Source: Clostridium sp031626875
GTDB lineage: Bacteria; Bacillota; Clostridia; Clostridiales; Clostridiaceae
Assembly (NCBI RefSeq): GCF_031626875.1
Contig: NZ_JANDMF010000031.1
Span: 1 to 64,000, forward strand
Reading direction: 5' to 3'
DNA: 64,000 nt
The position numbers were made by a program, and so were the translations under genes. The stretch's first letter is position 1; every line of letters starts with the position of its first letter. The notes beneath the pieces are model-generated. The model was not told the origin of the DNA and did no database searches. It saw only the letters and a list, made by a program, of their open reading frames with translations. This document shows positions 35,153-44,999 of this stretch, in pieces.

Positions 35153-37075
35153 TTAATCCTTCCATAAATTATTAGCGGCATATTTTAATATAACATCACA
35201 ACAATGTAAGCAGTAGCCTTTACTCTTCATTTCATCAACCATAGCATTATATTTCTCAGTTTGTTCTTTATCTCTTACTCGAGATTTTGTTACTATTCTT
35301 GAAAGATCCTTAACTGAAGCTATAAGCTTCTTTTCAATTGCTTCCTTTAATGGTTCATATGAAGTATAATCAATTTTTCCACCATTTCTAACTAGATAAA
35401 ACATATAAGAAGTAACATCAGCTCTAAAACCTTTACTAGAGGATTCTGATACCCCTATTTGTTCTTCTATATTTCTCATAAATTCTTCATCTGGATTTAA
35501 TTCTTCTCCAGTTGAATTATCTTTAATCTTACTCTTATTAACAAAAGCTTCTGCATTATCAATGTAGTTATTAAATAAACTTTCAGCCTGTTCTCTAAAT
35601 GAATGTATAAATGCCTTAGTAATTTCTTTTTCAAGAACCTTATTATATTCTTTTCTAATGGTATCTTGTATAAAACCTAAATACTTCTTCTTATCATCAG
35701 AACCTATATCCATTTCTTTAATAGATTTTATTATACTTTCCATAATACTTAATGGATTTATACAATCATATTCAGAATTAGATAATGCATTATCTATTGC
35801 CTTAACAATAAACCGTGTAGATATTCCCTTCATGCCTTCATAAGAACCTGCTTCTTCCTTAAGTTCTATGATATCTATCCTCTTAGTTGTCCCTTTTTCA
35901 ACTATTTCTTCCCCATTATATATTTTAAGCTTTGTCATAGGGTCAGCTTTAGCTGATGGGCTAAGTCTAGAAAGAATAGCAAACATTGCAGCAACTTCAA
36001 TAGTATGTGGTGCTATATGAGCTTTGAAATTACTCTTTTTGAGTATTTTTTCATATATCTTTTTCTCTTCATCAAGTTCTAAACAATATGGAACCTCAAC
36101 CTTAACTATTCTATCTAAAATTGCTTCATTAGTATGATCAGACTTAAACTTATTCCACTCTGCCTCATTTGAATGGGCAACTATAACTCCATCAAAATAA
36201 ATCATTGAGCCTTTACCTGGTGAAGGAACAGATTTTTCTTGAGTTGCAGTAATTATTGTATGAAGATACTCAACATCATTCTTAAATACCTCTATAAACT
36301 CAACAAGCCCTCTATTACCTACATTAAATGCTCCATTTAATGAAAATATTCTAGGATCATCTTCTGAATACATATCCATCTTTGAGATATCTACAGATCC
36401 AGTAAGTATGGATGTATCTTGATTATTTGGATCTACAGGTGGAACTACCCCAATGCCTTTCCTAGACCTAATAGAAAAAGTATTTGTTACAATTGGAAAT
36501 TCTTCATACCTACCTCCATATTCATGTGTCAACTTATATCTGCAAACAGGGCATAAATCTCCTTCAATTTGCACTCCAAGTAACTCTTCAAACTGAGGCC
36601 TTAAATGTTTAGGTATAAGATGTAAAGGTTCTTCATGCATTGGGCATCCTTTAATTGAGTAAATTGGTGAGCAATCCTCTAATGCCTTTTTTAAGCTTTC
36701 AACCAAAGACGATTTACCTGCACCAACTGGTCCAACTAAATATAAAACTTGTCTTGCTTCCTCACCTTTCATAGCAGCAGAATTGAAATAATTAACTAAT
36801 TTCATAATAACTTTATCAATACCATAAAAATCATCTTTGAAAAATCCATATTTTCTTATAGTTTCATTACCATATATTTTTTTTACTCTTGGATTTTCTT
36901 CCCCCTTTAAGACTTCAACTCCTCTACTTTTAATAATTTCATGCATCCTCTTATGTGCAAGCATTGCTACATCTGGATTTTGTTTTACAATTTCTAGGTA
37001 ATCTAAGAAAGTTCCCTCAAACCTCTCCTTGTTTCTATTTTCTCTATCATTTTCTATAAATTCTTTAAAGTTCAT
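35153..37075 (-). CDS. prkA: PrkA serine protein kinase / AAA+ protein
   Basis: The protein of about 640 residues has an AAA+ ATPase domain with Walker A VGPVGAGKSS (about residues 114-123). It also has a zinc-ribbon-like pair (CPMHEEP and CPVCRYK) and the family regions SIRSRKGIGVVPPVDPNNQD and GLVEFIEVFKND. The C-terminal domain is helical. PrkA acts in early sporulation in Bacillus; both protease and kinase activities have been described for it. GGAGG precedes the ATG of MNFKEFIEN, and a longer in-frame start adds 27 unlike residues. It leads the prkA-yhbH-spoVR operon and may use a sporulation promoter. Confidence 0.93.
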   Translation of the reverse strand: MNFKEFIENDRENRNKERFEGTFLDYLEIVKQNPDVAMLAHKRMHEIIKSRGVEVLKGEENPRVKKIYGNETIRKYGFFKDDFYGIDKVIMKLVNYFNSAAMKGEEARQVLYLVGPVGAGKSSLVESLKKALEDCSPIYSIKGCPMHEEPLHLIPKHLRPQFEELLGVQIEGDLCPVCRYKLTHEYGGRYEEFPIVTNTFSIRSRKGIGVVPPVDPNNQDTSILTGSVDISKMDMYSEDDPRIFSLNGAFNVGNRGLVEFIEVFKNDVEYLHTIITATQEKSVPSPGKGSMIYFDGVIVAHSNEAEWNKFKSDHTNEAILDRIVKVEVPYCLELDEEKKIYEKILKKSNFKAHIAPHTIEVAAMFAILSRLSPSAKADPMTKLKIYNGEEIVEKGTTKRIDIIELKEEAGSYEGMKGISTRFIVKAIDNALSNSEYDCINPLSIMESIIKSIKEMDIGSDDKKKYLGFIQDTIRKEYNKVLEKEITKAFIHSFREQAESLFNNYIDNAEAFVNKSKIKDNSTGEELNPDEEFMRNIEEQIGVSESSSKGFRADVTSYMFYLVRNGGKIDYTSYEPLKEAIEKKLIASVKDLSRIVTKSRVRDKEQTEKYNAMVDEMKSKGYCLHCCDVILKYAANNLWKD

Positions 37076-37118
37076 ATACACTCCCTCCTTATAGTAAAAT
37101 ATATTCATAAAAAGACTG

Positions 37119-37126
37119 AATGTATG
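37119..37126 (-). promoter_or_regulatory. Possible sigma-E type -10 box for prkA
   Basis: CATACATT on the minus strand matches the sigma-E -10 consensus CATACANT, about 45 bases before the prkA start. I see no convincing matching -35. The rest of the 360-base gap to 37435 contains the promoter of the next gene and nothing else that I can identify. Confidence 0.3.
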
Positions 37127-37345
37127 ACTTTTAAATGTAAGTTTGTTATATTTCATTTAATTTTTAATAATTTGTTCTCCTTAATCTTTTTTAATTGCAT
37201 AGTTAAAAGAGATTTGAACACTTCCTTATAATAACTAAAATTCCTCTATTGAGAGTCCAATATATATTTTTTATTAAATCTAATTTAGAACATATAGATT
37301 TTTATGAAGATATTAATTTATATCATTTCAAGTAAACTCTAACAA

Positions 37346-37374
37346 TTGAAATATAATACAAATAATTATATAAT
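37346..37374 (+). promoter_or_regulatory. Promoter of the large membrane protein gene
   Basis: TTGAAA and TATAAT are separated by 17 bases, about 60 bases before the start codon on the plus strand. Confidence 0.65.
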
Positions 37375-37435
37375 CATACTTATGTGCTGCCTACTTTTTC
37401 AAAATTATAATATTTCATACATAGGAGGTTAAATA

Positions 37436-39121
37436 ATGAAATTTATTTATAGTACTTTAAAAAATCCAAAACTTTATTTATATGTATTAATATTTACTAT
37501 TATGTTTTTATTAACAAGTAATATGTACTTTACTCCTGATGAATATAATTATAGTCATATCCCTTGGACTGATATTAAAATTTCATCATTAAGTGATATA
37601 CTTTATTCACAAAAAATTCTTTATTTAAATTGGACTGGAAGAATAATAGTTCATTCTCTTATTCAGTTATTTCTTTTTATAGGTAATTATTCTTTTCCTA
37701 TTATAAATTCATTGATATTTTGTATTTTTATTTACTTAATTTCAAATTTCATTTCCATAAAAAAAACACCTTACATTGTACTTTTAACTTTTGCTCTTAT
37801 TTGGATTTTAACTCCAGTATTTGGTGAAACAACAATATGGCTTTCTGGAGCAATCAATTACTTATGGCCTAGTACATTGTTATTATTTTTATTAAATATT
37901 TACTCTAAAAACAAAATAAAAACACCTTGGTTAATGCTAATTGCTTTTATTACTGGCGCTACCCATGAAATGATATTTATATGTGGTGGAACATACCTAT
38001 TATTAGATTTATGTATTAACAAATTTAACCGTAAAAAGTTTTTAATATTTTCATGTTTTTTAGTTGGAGGTCTGTTTTTAATATTAGCTCCTGGTAATTT
38101 TATAAGAGCCTCTCACACTTCATCTATTTTAAGAAAAGTTAATATTATAAAAATTTTAATTGGACTAATCTTATTTTCAATAGCAGTCTTTATAAATACA
38201 AAGCTTAAAGATATCTTTATTAGATATGTCTATATACTTAAGAAAGGAAATAGAATAAATATATTCTCTTATTTATTTATTTTATTTTTTTTCATCTTAT
38301 TAATATGTAACATATCAAACAACAATTATATAAATAGCATTTTATTTAAAATATATAACTTAAAATTTATACTAATATTAATACCTCTATTTACTTTTCT
38401 AATTTTAAAATGTATAAAAAATGATATACCAATTGAAAGGTTGTTATTTAATATTAATTTACTTTTTGTTGGATTAATAAGTTCGCTGGCTATGAATGTT
38501 ATGCCTGAATGTCCTAGTAGAAGTTTCTTTTTAAGTTGTACTATTATTAATATTGCTATAATAAATTTATTTTGCTATTTAGGACTTAAGAAATTATATT
38601 TTTTAAATTCAGCAATTTTTATACTTTGTTTTATAACTTTATCATTAACATTGCATTACTACATTATTTCCTTGGGATCTTGGATTAAAGAGTTTAACAC
38701 TCAAATTTCTAATGATATTTCTTCTCAAATAATATTACAAGTTCAACCTAATCCTGTATCTTTAATAAATAATTACTATACTTCATCACCATTTTCTATC
38801 AATCCAAACTCAGTAACAAACTGTTATGCAGCTAGATATTATAAACTTAAAGAGATTATTGGAATCCAAGAAAATACTAATACTATAAAAATTGAAAAAG
38901 ATAATCTTGATAAAAATTCTATTTATTTTGAATTTACAAATTCAGATGGAATCACCGAAAAAAGTTATCCAGAAAATGTTTTAGTGGACTCTTCAAAATC
39001 TGAATTAGATTCAAGACAAGCTTATATACTTATTCCTTCTGATGCCACAAATGTAAAATTAATAAATAATAGCAATTTATTAATTATAGATAATGATATT
39101 ACTACTTATTCATTAAATTAA
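37436..39121 (+). CDS. Large polytopic membrane protein, DUF6056-like (GT-C fold candidate)
   Basis: The 561-residue protein has about ten to twelve membrane helices in its first 420 residues, then a hydrophilic C-terminal domain of about 140 residues. After the first helix is TPDEYNYSHIPW, an acidic motif in the place where GT-C glycosyltransferases keep their catalytic aspartates. GETTIWLSGAINYLWP and GATHEMIFICGG also recall the DUF6056 family. A sugar transferase that uses lipid-linked donors is the best guess, but it rests on layout. AGGAGG precedes the ATG. It is a lone gene between divergent prkA and convergent recQ. Very AT-rich codon use (many Ile, Asn, Lys) suggests transfer or weak selection. 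Confidence 0.65.
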   Translation: MKFIYSTLKNPKLYLYVLIFTIMFLLTSNMYFTPDEYNYSHIPWTDIKISSLSDILYSQKILYLNWTGRIIVHSLIQLFLFIGNYSFPIINSLIFCIFIYLISNFISIKKTPYIVLLTFALIWILTPVFGETTIWLSGAINYLWPSTLLLFLLNIYSKNKIKTPWLMLIAFITGATHEMIFICGGTYLLLDLCINKFNRKKFLIFSCFLVGGLFLILAPGNFIRASHTSSILRKVNIIKILIGLILFSIAVFINTKLKDIFIRYVYILKKGNRINIFSYLFILFFFILLICNISNNNYINSILFKIYNLKFILILIPLFTFLILKCIKNDIPIERLLFNINLLFVGLISSLAMNVMPECPSRSFFLSCTIINIAIINLFCYLGLKKLYFLNSAIFILCFITLSLTLHYYIISLGSWIKEFNTQISNDISSQIILQVQPNPVSLINNYYTSSPFSINPNSVTNCYAARYYKLKEIIGIQENTNTIKIEKDNLDKNSIYFEFTNSDGITEKSYPENVLVDSSKSELDSRQAYILIPSDATNVKLINNSNLLIIDNDITTYSLN

Positions 39122-39165
39122 AATAATAGCTGAAAAGTAATTAACTACTTTTCAGCTATTATTTT
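39120..39165. terminator. Bidirectional terminator
   Basis: A perfect 20-bp stem begins AAAATAATAGCTGAAAAGTA with a 6-base loop and runs of A and T at the two ends. It serves the plus-strand membrane-protein gene and the minus-strand recQ. Confidence 0.95.
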
Positions 39166-39168
39166 ATA

Positions 39169-40929
39169 TCAACTCTTATTTATAATTTTTAATAATTCAT
39201 CTCCATACCTTTGGACTTTCTTTTCTCCAACACCTCTAATCTCAAATAACTCATCCTTATTCTTAGGAAGTTTGTTAACTATTTCAATTAAAGTAGCATC
39301 TGAAAATATTATATATGGCTTAATTCCATCTTTATTTGCTCTATCTCTTCTCCAGGTTTTAATTACATTAAATAACTCTTTATTAATTGCAGTATCTTCT
39401 TCCTTAACCCTTAAGAATACACCTCTATCTCCTGTTAAAATCTCCATAGACTTTTTATTTAGCCTAAGCATAGAATATGTTCCTTCTTTAAGATTTACAA
39501 AACCTTGACTTAACATTTCCTTTATCAAGCCTCTAATAAAAGATGTACTATAGTCTTTCATTAATCCAAAAGTGGTTATTTCATCTAGGCTGTTTTGAAT
39601 TATTTTTGGACCTTTAATTCCTCTTAATATATCTATTAAAACTGATATTCCATAACTTTCTCTAGTTCTATAAACTGTAGCAAGTATCATTTGTGCTTCT
39701 TTTTTTAATTCTCTCAGGTTATCATCTGCTAAACAATTGCTACAATTTCCACAGTAATCTTTACTCCATTCACTATTAAAGTAACTTAAAAGACTAGTTC
39801 TATAACATCCTGCCTCTTCACAAAAATCTATTAATGATTGTAGCTTTCTAAGGGCAATCTCTCTTCTATTTAAATTGCTACTATTATTAATAATAAATTC
39901 TACTCTTCTTATATCTTCTCTGTTATAAAACATATGACAATCACAATGAGCTCCATCTCTACCACCTCTACCTATTTCTTGGTAGTAACTTTCTAAATTT
40001 TTAGGTATAGTACAATGAATAACATATCTTATATTTGATTTATCTATCCCCATTCCAAAGGCATTTGTAGCTATCATAGTATCAAATCTTTCATATAGAA
40101 ATTCCTCTTGATTTCTTTTCTTATCTTCATCACTTAGACCACCATGATAAATTCCCACACTATACCCTAAATCTCTTAGATAATAATGTAAACTTTCTGC
40201 TTCTTTTCTAGATAAACAATATACTATCCCAGACTCTCCTGAATGTTCTCTTAAAATATCTTTTATTCCTTCTAACTTATCCTCTTCCTTATATATATTA
40301 ATAGCTAAATTCTCTCTATTAATATTCCCAATAAAAGTATAAGGATTATTTAATGATAATAATTTCATTGAATCTTCTTTAACTTCTTCAGTTGCTGTTC
40401 CAGTAAAGGCTGATAAAACTGGTTTATTATCTAAGCTTTCTATAAAAGGTTTTATATATCTATAACTAATTCTAAAATCATGTCCCCACTCTGATACACA
40501 GTGAGCTTCATCCACTGCTACCTGAGATATTTTTAGAGATTTAATCATTTGTATAAATACCTTAGATTCAAGTCTTTCTGGGGCTATGTAAATTAATTTA
40601 TATAAACCTAATGAAGCATCTTTAAGTATCTCTTTTATATCATCTATACTTTGTGTACTATTTATATATGCTGCTTCTATTCCACTATCTTTTAATCCAT
40701 CCACTTGATCTTTCATTAGAGATATAAGAGGGGATATAACTATAGTAATACCATCTAGAATAAGAGCTGGTATTTGATAGCATATAGATTTTCCTGCACC
40801 AGTAGGCATTATACAAAACACATCTCTTTTGGATAGAATACTCATTATTATATTTAATTGTCCTACTCTAAAATTATCATAGCCAAAAAACTTCTTTAAT
40901 GCATATTGTGCTTTTTCTCTATCATTCAT
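39169..40929 (-). CDS. recQ: ATP-dependent DNA helicase RecQ
   Basis: The 586-residue helicase has the Q-motif region FGYDNFRVGQLNII, Walker A MPTGAGKSICYQIPA, the DEAH box VDEAHCVSEWGHDFR, and motif VI IGRGGRDG. It has the four zinc-binding cysteines of the RecQ-Ct region (CYRTSLLSYF, CGNCSNC). A winged helix follows, then a C-terminal HRDC domain with the helix-hairpin pattern EIRGVGEKKVQRYGDELL. It unwinds DNA in recombination and repair. The gene is alone on its strand between two terminators. Confidence 0.96.
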   Translation of the reverse strand: MNDREKAQYALKKFFGYDNFRVGQLNIIMSILSKRDVFCIMPTGAGKSICYQIPALILDGITIVISPLISLMKDQVDGLKDSGIEAAYINSTQSIDDIKEILKDASLGLYKLIYIAPERLESKVFIQMIKSLKISQVAVDEAHCVSEWGHDFRISYRYIKPFIESLDNKPVLSAFTGTATEEVKEDSMKLLSLNNPYTFIGNINRENLAINIYKEEDKLEGIKDILREHSGESGIVYCLSRKEAESLHYYLRDLGYSVGIYHGGLSDEDKKRNQEEFLYERFDTMIATNAFGMGIDKSNIRYVIHCTIPKNLESYYQEIGRGGRDGAHCDCHMFYNREDIRRVEFIINNSSNLNRREIALRKLQSLIDFCEEAGCYRTSLLSYFNSEWSKDYCGNCSNCLADDNLRELKKEAQMILATVYRTRESYGISVLIDILRGIKGPKIIQNSLDEITTFGLMKDYSTSFIRGLIKEMLSQGFVNLKEGTYSMLRLNKKSMEILTGDRGVFLRVKEEDTAINKELFNVIKTWRRDRANKDGIKPYIIFSDATLIEIVNKLPKNKDELFEIRGVGEKKVQRYGDELLKIINKS

Positions 40930-41031
40930 ATATTTATCTCCTTATCTCCTTTTATAACTCTTATCTATTTTACAATATTTTAGTCTTATAATCATAATTT
41001 TTATTTTTCAAAATTAAAATTCTATCAAAAT

Positions 41032-41075
41032 ATAAAAAGGTAATAAGAATAAATTTTCATCTAATTCTTATTACC
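41032..41075 (-). terminator. Terminator of the nik/MATE/hydrolase cluster
   Basis: On the minus strand GGTAATAAGAAT and ATTCTTATTACC form a perfect 12-bp stem followed by TTTTTAT, about 12 bases after the hydrolase stop. Confidence 0.9.
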
Positions 41076-41087
41076 TAATACTAAATA

Positions 41088-42047
41088 CTATTTTTCCTCA
41101 CTTAATTCCCCATATGCAATTAATGAGTTTCCTTTTTTTATTGCTAAAGATACAGTCATATACAAAACAACTCCATTTACTTGAGATATATAAGTATTAA
41201 TTTCCTTTCCAAAACAATCTTGAATCACTCCAAGTACTTGTCCCTTTTTGATTACTTCTCCTGGCTTTACATCTGGATACCAACACCCATTGAATTCTGA
41301 ATCAACATATATTACATTTGTAATTTCTTTTTGCTTAATATCCTCATTTAAATAGCTATTTTCTATAATATTATAATATGCAAGTACACTATAAACATCT
41401 TTCTCATATTCACTTACATCCTTCTTATTCCATAATCCAGCTCCACCTCTCTCAATTAATACGGATGGTACTCCTAAAATAGCTGCTGAATTATATGCTC
41501 CTGTGGTTGCACTAGATTTTACTCTATAGTTTACATTTAACTTTTTAGCTACTTCACATGAAGCCTTAATAACCTCATCACTTCCCTTTCCTGGATAATA
41601 TACATATGGCATGACTATTTCATTTAAATCACCTCCATGAAGGTCTATATAGAAATCAACTTTCTTTTGAAATTCATTAGTTAATGTATATGCTATTTTT
41701 TCTGAAACACTTCCATTCATATCTCCTGGAAAAACTCTATTTAAGTTTTCACCATCTTCAGGCACTATAGCAGGAACTCTTGAATAAAATCCTGAAATAT
41801 TTGCTACATGTACCAAAATTATTTTCCCTGATATTTTTTTAGGATCAATTTTTTTCGCTAATTTATTAACTACTTCTATTCCGAGGTACTCACAACCATG
41901 TATTCCTGCAGTTATTAAAATGCTCTTTCCTTCATTTTGCCCATTAATTAAAGTTACTGGAATTTTTAAATTTTTATCTTCTATATTTATAAATCCACTC
42001 ACCTTTTCACCTTTTTTTGCTTCTAAATCTCTAATTATTAAACTCAT
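41088..42047 (-). CDS. Succinylglutamate desuccinylase/aspartoacylase family hydrolase
   Basis: The 319-residue zinc hydrolase is of the M14-related AstE/AspA family. Zinc ligands are in AGIHGCEYLG (H-x2-E) and in IDLHGGDLNE. An arginine-containing GENLNRVFPG and ERGGAGLW are typical. The last 80 residues resemble a lipoyl/barrel-like domain (VKPGEVIKKGQVLGVI). Such enzymes cleave N-acyl groups from amino acids or act as small carboxypeptidases; the substrate here is unknown. I chose the ATG with AAGGAGG upstream; a longer in-frame reading adds 47 residues that overlap the MATE gene. It ends the cluster that begins with nikA. Confidence 0.8.
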   Translation of the reverse strand: MSLIIRDLEAKKGEKVSGFINIEDKNLKIPVTLINGQNEGKSILITAGIHGCEYLGIEVVNKLAKKIDPKKISGKIILVHVANISGFYSRVPAIVPEDGENLNRVFPGDMNGSVSEKIAYTLTNEFQKKVDFYIDLHGGDLNEIVMPYVYYPGKGSDEVIKASCEVAKKLNVNYRVKSSATTGAYNSAAILGVPSVLIERGGAGLWNKKDVSEYEKDVYSVLAYYNIIENSYLNEDIKQKEITNVIYVDSEFNGCWYPDVKPGEVIKKGQVLGVIQDCFGKEINTYISQVNGVVLYMTVSLAIKKGNSLIAYGELSEEK

Positions 42048-42064
42048 AAAAATCCTCCTTATAC

Positions 42065-43369
42065 TTAAATTACATCTATTGTTCTTTTCAAACTGGGAAT
42101 TAAAAATATTGTTCTTCCAAAATAAAAAACTAATAATGAAATCCATAATCCATGATTTCCGTATATTGGAATAGTTACTTTGCAACATGATAAAAATGCT
42201 AATAATGATAAAAATGTTGATATAAATATTGGTCTAGTAACAGCTGCACCAGTAAACACTCCATAAAAAATTAATCCCCCACAAGCTAGTAAAGGATATA
42301 GACTTGTCCACAAACCATACTTCTCTGCAAGATTTGCTACCTCATTAACATTAGTAAATACACTTATTAAATCTTTATATACAATTAAATATAAGACACT
42401 CATAAGCATAGCTAATATAGCTCCCCATTTAATTGACATGTTCCAAGTTGCCCTCATAAGAACTTTATTTTTTTCACCAACTGCTTTTCCTGAAAAAACA
42501 CTAGATGCATTGGCTATTCCATCTAATATATATGAAATTATACTTTGTACATTTAAAAGTATTGCATTTGCTGCTAAAATTTCTGTTCCAAAAGCTGTAC
42601 TCATTGCAGTAAAAACATTTGATTGTATTAATAAGCATGATGTTCTAAGCATTAAATTAGAATTAACTAAAAATATATCTTTAATATTTGCTTTATTAAA
42701 CAACTCTTTAATTTCTATTTTCTTAAAATGTTCATTTTTTAATATTAAATATATCCCTATTAAGGTTGAAATAATTTGAGCAACTAATGTTGCATAAGCT
42801 ACTCCTTTAATATCAAAATTAAAATAATATACTAATATAATATTTAAAAGTATATTTATAGAATTGCCACCTACTTGCATAAATAATGCCCCTGCTATTT
42901 TCATCTGTCCCATTAGCCATCCTAGTATTACATAATTTATTAAAACAAAAGGAGCTCCCCAAATAACTATATTATAATAAGTAAATGCTACATTTCTAAC
43001 TTCTTCTTCTGGATTAATAAAATATATAAAACTATTAAAAATTAACTCTCTAAATATTAAAAATAAAACACTTACTCCTATAGCAATAAACATTGGTTGA
43101 GTAAAAGAAATTGTTTTTTCCTTTACAGAACTTCTTCCTTTTACTTGTGCACTAAAAGCTGTTGTACTTACTCTTAAAAATCCAAGCAGCCAATATAAAG
43201 TATTAAAAATAACTACTCCTATAGAAATCCCTCCAATGTATGTAGAATTTCCAAGTCTACCAACAACTGCAGTATCTACAGCTCCAAGTAATGGTTGAGT
43301 TACTGTTGATAACATAAATGGAATTGCAATTTTTAAATATTCTTTATTAGTTAAAATATTACTTTTCAT
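42065..43369 (-). CDS. MATE family efflux transporter
   Basis: The 434-residue membrane protein has about twelve helices in two halves. The first half has IAIPFMLSTVTQPLLGAVDTAVVGRLGN, the MATE entry signature, and the second ANAILLNVQSIISYILDGIANASSVFSGKAVGEKN. It exports organic compounds in exchange for sodium or protons. The ATG of MKSNILTN has only a weak ribosome-binding site; a TTG four codons earlier is no better. It lies between the nikE-like gene and the hydrolase gene, suggesting that this operon both exports something and imports a metal or its complex. Confidence 0.88.
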   Translation of the reverse strand: MKSNILTNKEYLKIAIPFMLSTVTQPLLGAVDTAVVGRLGNSTYIGGISIGVVIFNTLYWLLGFLRVSTTAFSAQVKGRSSVKEKTISFTQPMFIAIGVSVLFLIFRELIFNSFIYFINPEEEVRNVAFTYYNIVIWGAPFVLINYVILGWLMGQMKIAGALFMQVGGNSINILLNIILVYYFNFDIKGVAYATLVAQIISTLIGIYLILKNEHFKKIEIKELFNKANIKDIFLVNSNLMLRTSCLLIQSNVFTAMSTAFGTEILAANAILLNVQSIISYILDGIANASSVFSGKAVGEKNKVLMRATWNMSIKWGAILAMLMSVLYLIVYKDLISVFTNVNEVANLAEKYGLWTSLYPLLACGGLIFYGVFTGAAVTRPIFISTFLSLLAFLSCCKVTIPIYGNHGLWISLLVFYFGRTIFLIPSLKRTIDVI

Positions 43370-43387
43370 ATTTATTACCAACTTTTC

Positions 43388-44182
43388 TTAATAATCAATT
43401 ATCATAACTGAATTTAAAAGTTTTTTTGCATATTCATTTGAAACTAAAGCTAATTTTGAAATATCATCAACTTTTTCAACAACTCTACCATTATTCAAAA
43501 ATAAAACTTTATCACACATATATGTAACCGCTGTTAAATCATGAGTAATAAAAATATATGATAAATTATATTTCCTCTTTAATTCTAATAAGAGATCCAT
43601 TATTTGAGTTTGTATTGAAGCATCTAATGAACTAATCGCTTCATCTAAAAGAATTATCTGTGGTTCTATTGCAATAGCTCTTGCTATGCATACCCTTTGA
43701 AGCTGTCCTCCACTTAATTCATGAGGGTATCTATTAATTATATTTTCACTTAATCCAACCTGCTTTAGTAATTCTTTTATATTTTCTTCCTTATTTATTT
43801 TTTTTCTTGAATTTCTTTCCTTAATAATTAATGCTTCATTAATTACATCCTTAACTTTAAATCTAGGATTTACAGATGAAGTATAATCTTGAAATACAAT
43901 ACTAATAGTCTGTTTTAAGTTTATTTTATTTTCTTTGTTATTTTTTCCATATGTATCTATACCATTTATTAAAACTTTACCTGAATTAGGTTTTAAAAGC
44001 CCTACCAAAACTTTCCCAAATGTACTCTTTCCACTTCCACTTTCTCCTATAATTCCAACACATTCACCTTTATTTAAATCTATATATGCATCTTTTAATA
44101 TTTCTTGCTTTTCATTTCCAAATAACTTTTTTTGATTTTCTTTTTTTAATTTAACTCCAATTCCTTCTGCTTTTAAAAGCAT
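43388..44182 (-). CDS. nikE: Nickel/peptide-type ABC transporter ATPase (NikE position)
   Basis: The 264-residue ATPase has Walker A IGESGSGKSTFGKVLVGLLKP, Q-loop IVFQDYTSSVNPRF, signature HELSGGQLQRVCIARAIAI, Walker B IILLDEAISSLDASIQ and switch ITHD. The QDYTSSVNPR and SALD-like patterns are those of OppF/NikE. It partners NikD at the inner face of the NikBC channel. It follows nikD by 4 bases. The name rests on operon order and on the clear NikA. Confidence 0.85.
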   Translation of the reverse strand: MLLKAEGIGVKLKKENQKKLFGNEKQEILKDAYIDLNKGECVGIIGESGSGKSTFGKVLVGLLKPNSGKVLINGIDTYGKNNKENKINLKQTISIVFQDYTSSVNPRFKVKDVINEALIIKERNSRKKINKEENIKELLKQVGLSENIINRYPHELSGGQLQRVCIARAIAIEPQIILLDEAISSLDASIQTQIMDLLLELKRKYNLSYIFITHDLTAVTYMCDKVLFLNNGRVVEKVDDISKLALVSNEYAKKLLNSVMIIDY

Positions 44183-44186
44183 AAAT

Positions 44187-44999
44187 TTAGCCCTCCTTCC
44201 TTATTATTTCTTTAAATTTATTCATAACAGCCATCTTTTTATCTATTAAATTTTTTGTATATATATTTTTTGCTTGTTTAAATATATATTCTGGTGTACC
44301 TCTATCAACTATTTTTCCTTTATCCATGACAAAAATTTTATCAGCAATTTTACCTATAACACCTAAATCATGAGATATAAATATAATTCCCATATTATTT
44401 TTTTCTTTTATTTTTATAAATTCATTAACCACTTCATATTGTGTTATAGCATCAATGGCTGTAGTTGGCTCATCTGCAATAATTAAATCTGGTTCCATAA
44501 TCAAAGCTAATCCTATCATAATTCTTTGAAGCATACCTCCACTAAGTTGATGTGGATACTTCTTTAATACATCTTTAGGATTTCTTATTTGCATCATTTT
44601 TAATATTTCTAAGCTTGTCTTATTTATTTCATCCTTTACCAAATTGGTATGTTCAATTAAAGTTTCTTTTATTTGTTCATCTATTCTATATAAAGGATCA
44701 AATGATGTCATAGGATTTTGTAAAATCATACAAATCTTTTTACCTCTCAATTTTCTAAGTTTCTCCCCTTTTTCACTAAGTAAGTTTTTTCCCCTGTATT
44801 CAACACTTCCAGTAACTTCAAAATTTTTATCTAAAATCCCCATAATAGCTTTGCAAGTCAAACTCTTTCCACTACCTGATTCTCCTAATATACCAATACA
44901 CTTTCCTAATTCAACTATAAATGATACATCATCTACTATTGTTACTTGATTTTCTATATGTTTCACTGTTAGATTCTCTACCTTTAATAGTTCTTTCAT
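44187..44999 (-). CDS. nikD: Nickel/peptide-type ABC transporter ATPase (NikD position)
   Basis: The 270-residue ATPase has Walker A LGESGSGKSLTCKAIMGIL, Q-loop MILQNPMTSFDPLYRI, signature HQLSGGMLQRIMIGLALI and Walker B LIIADEPTTAIDAITQ. QNPMTSFDP and DEPTTAID are typical of OppD/NikD. The start overlaps the stop of nikC by one base, so the two are coupled. The last 30 residues extend past the core, as is usual for this subfamily. Confidence 0.85.
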   Translation of the reverse strand: MKELLKVENLTVKHIENQVTIVDDVSFIVELGKCIGILGESGSGKSLTCKAIMGILDKNFEVTGSVEYRGKNLLSEKGEKLRKLRGKKICMILQNPMTSFDPLYRIDEQIKETLIEHTNLVKDEINKTSLEILKMMQIRNPKDVLKKYPHQLSGGMLQRIMIGLALIMEPDLIIADEPTTAIDAITQYEVVNEFIKIKEKNNMGIIFISHDLGVIGKIADKIFVMDKGKIVDRGTPEYIFKQAKNIYTKNLIDKKMAVMNKFKEIIRKEG

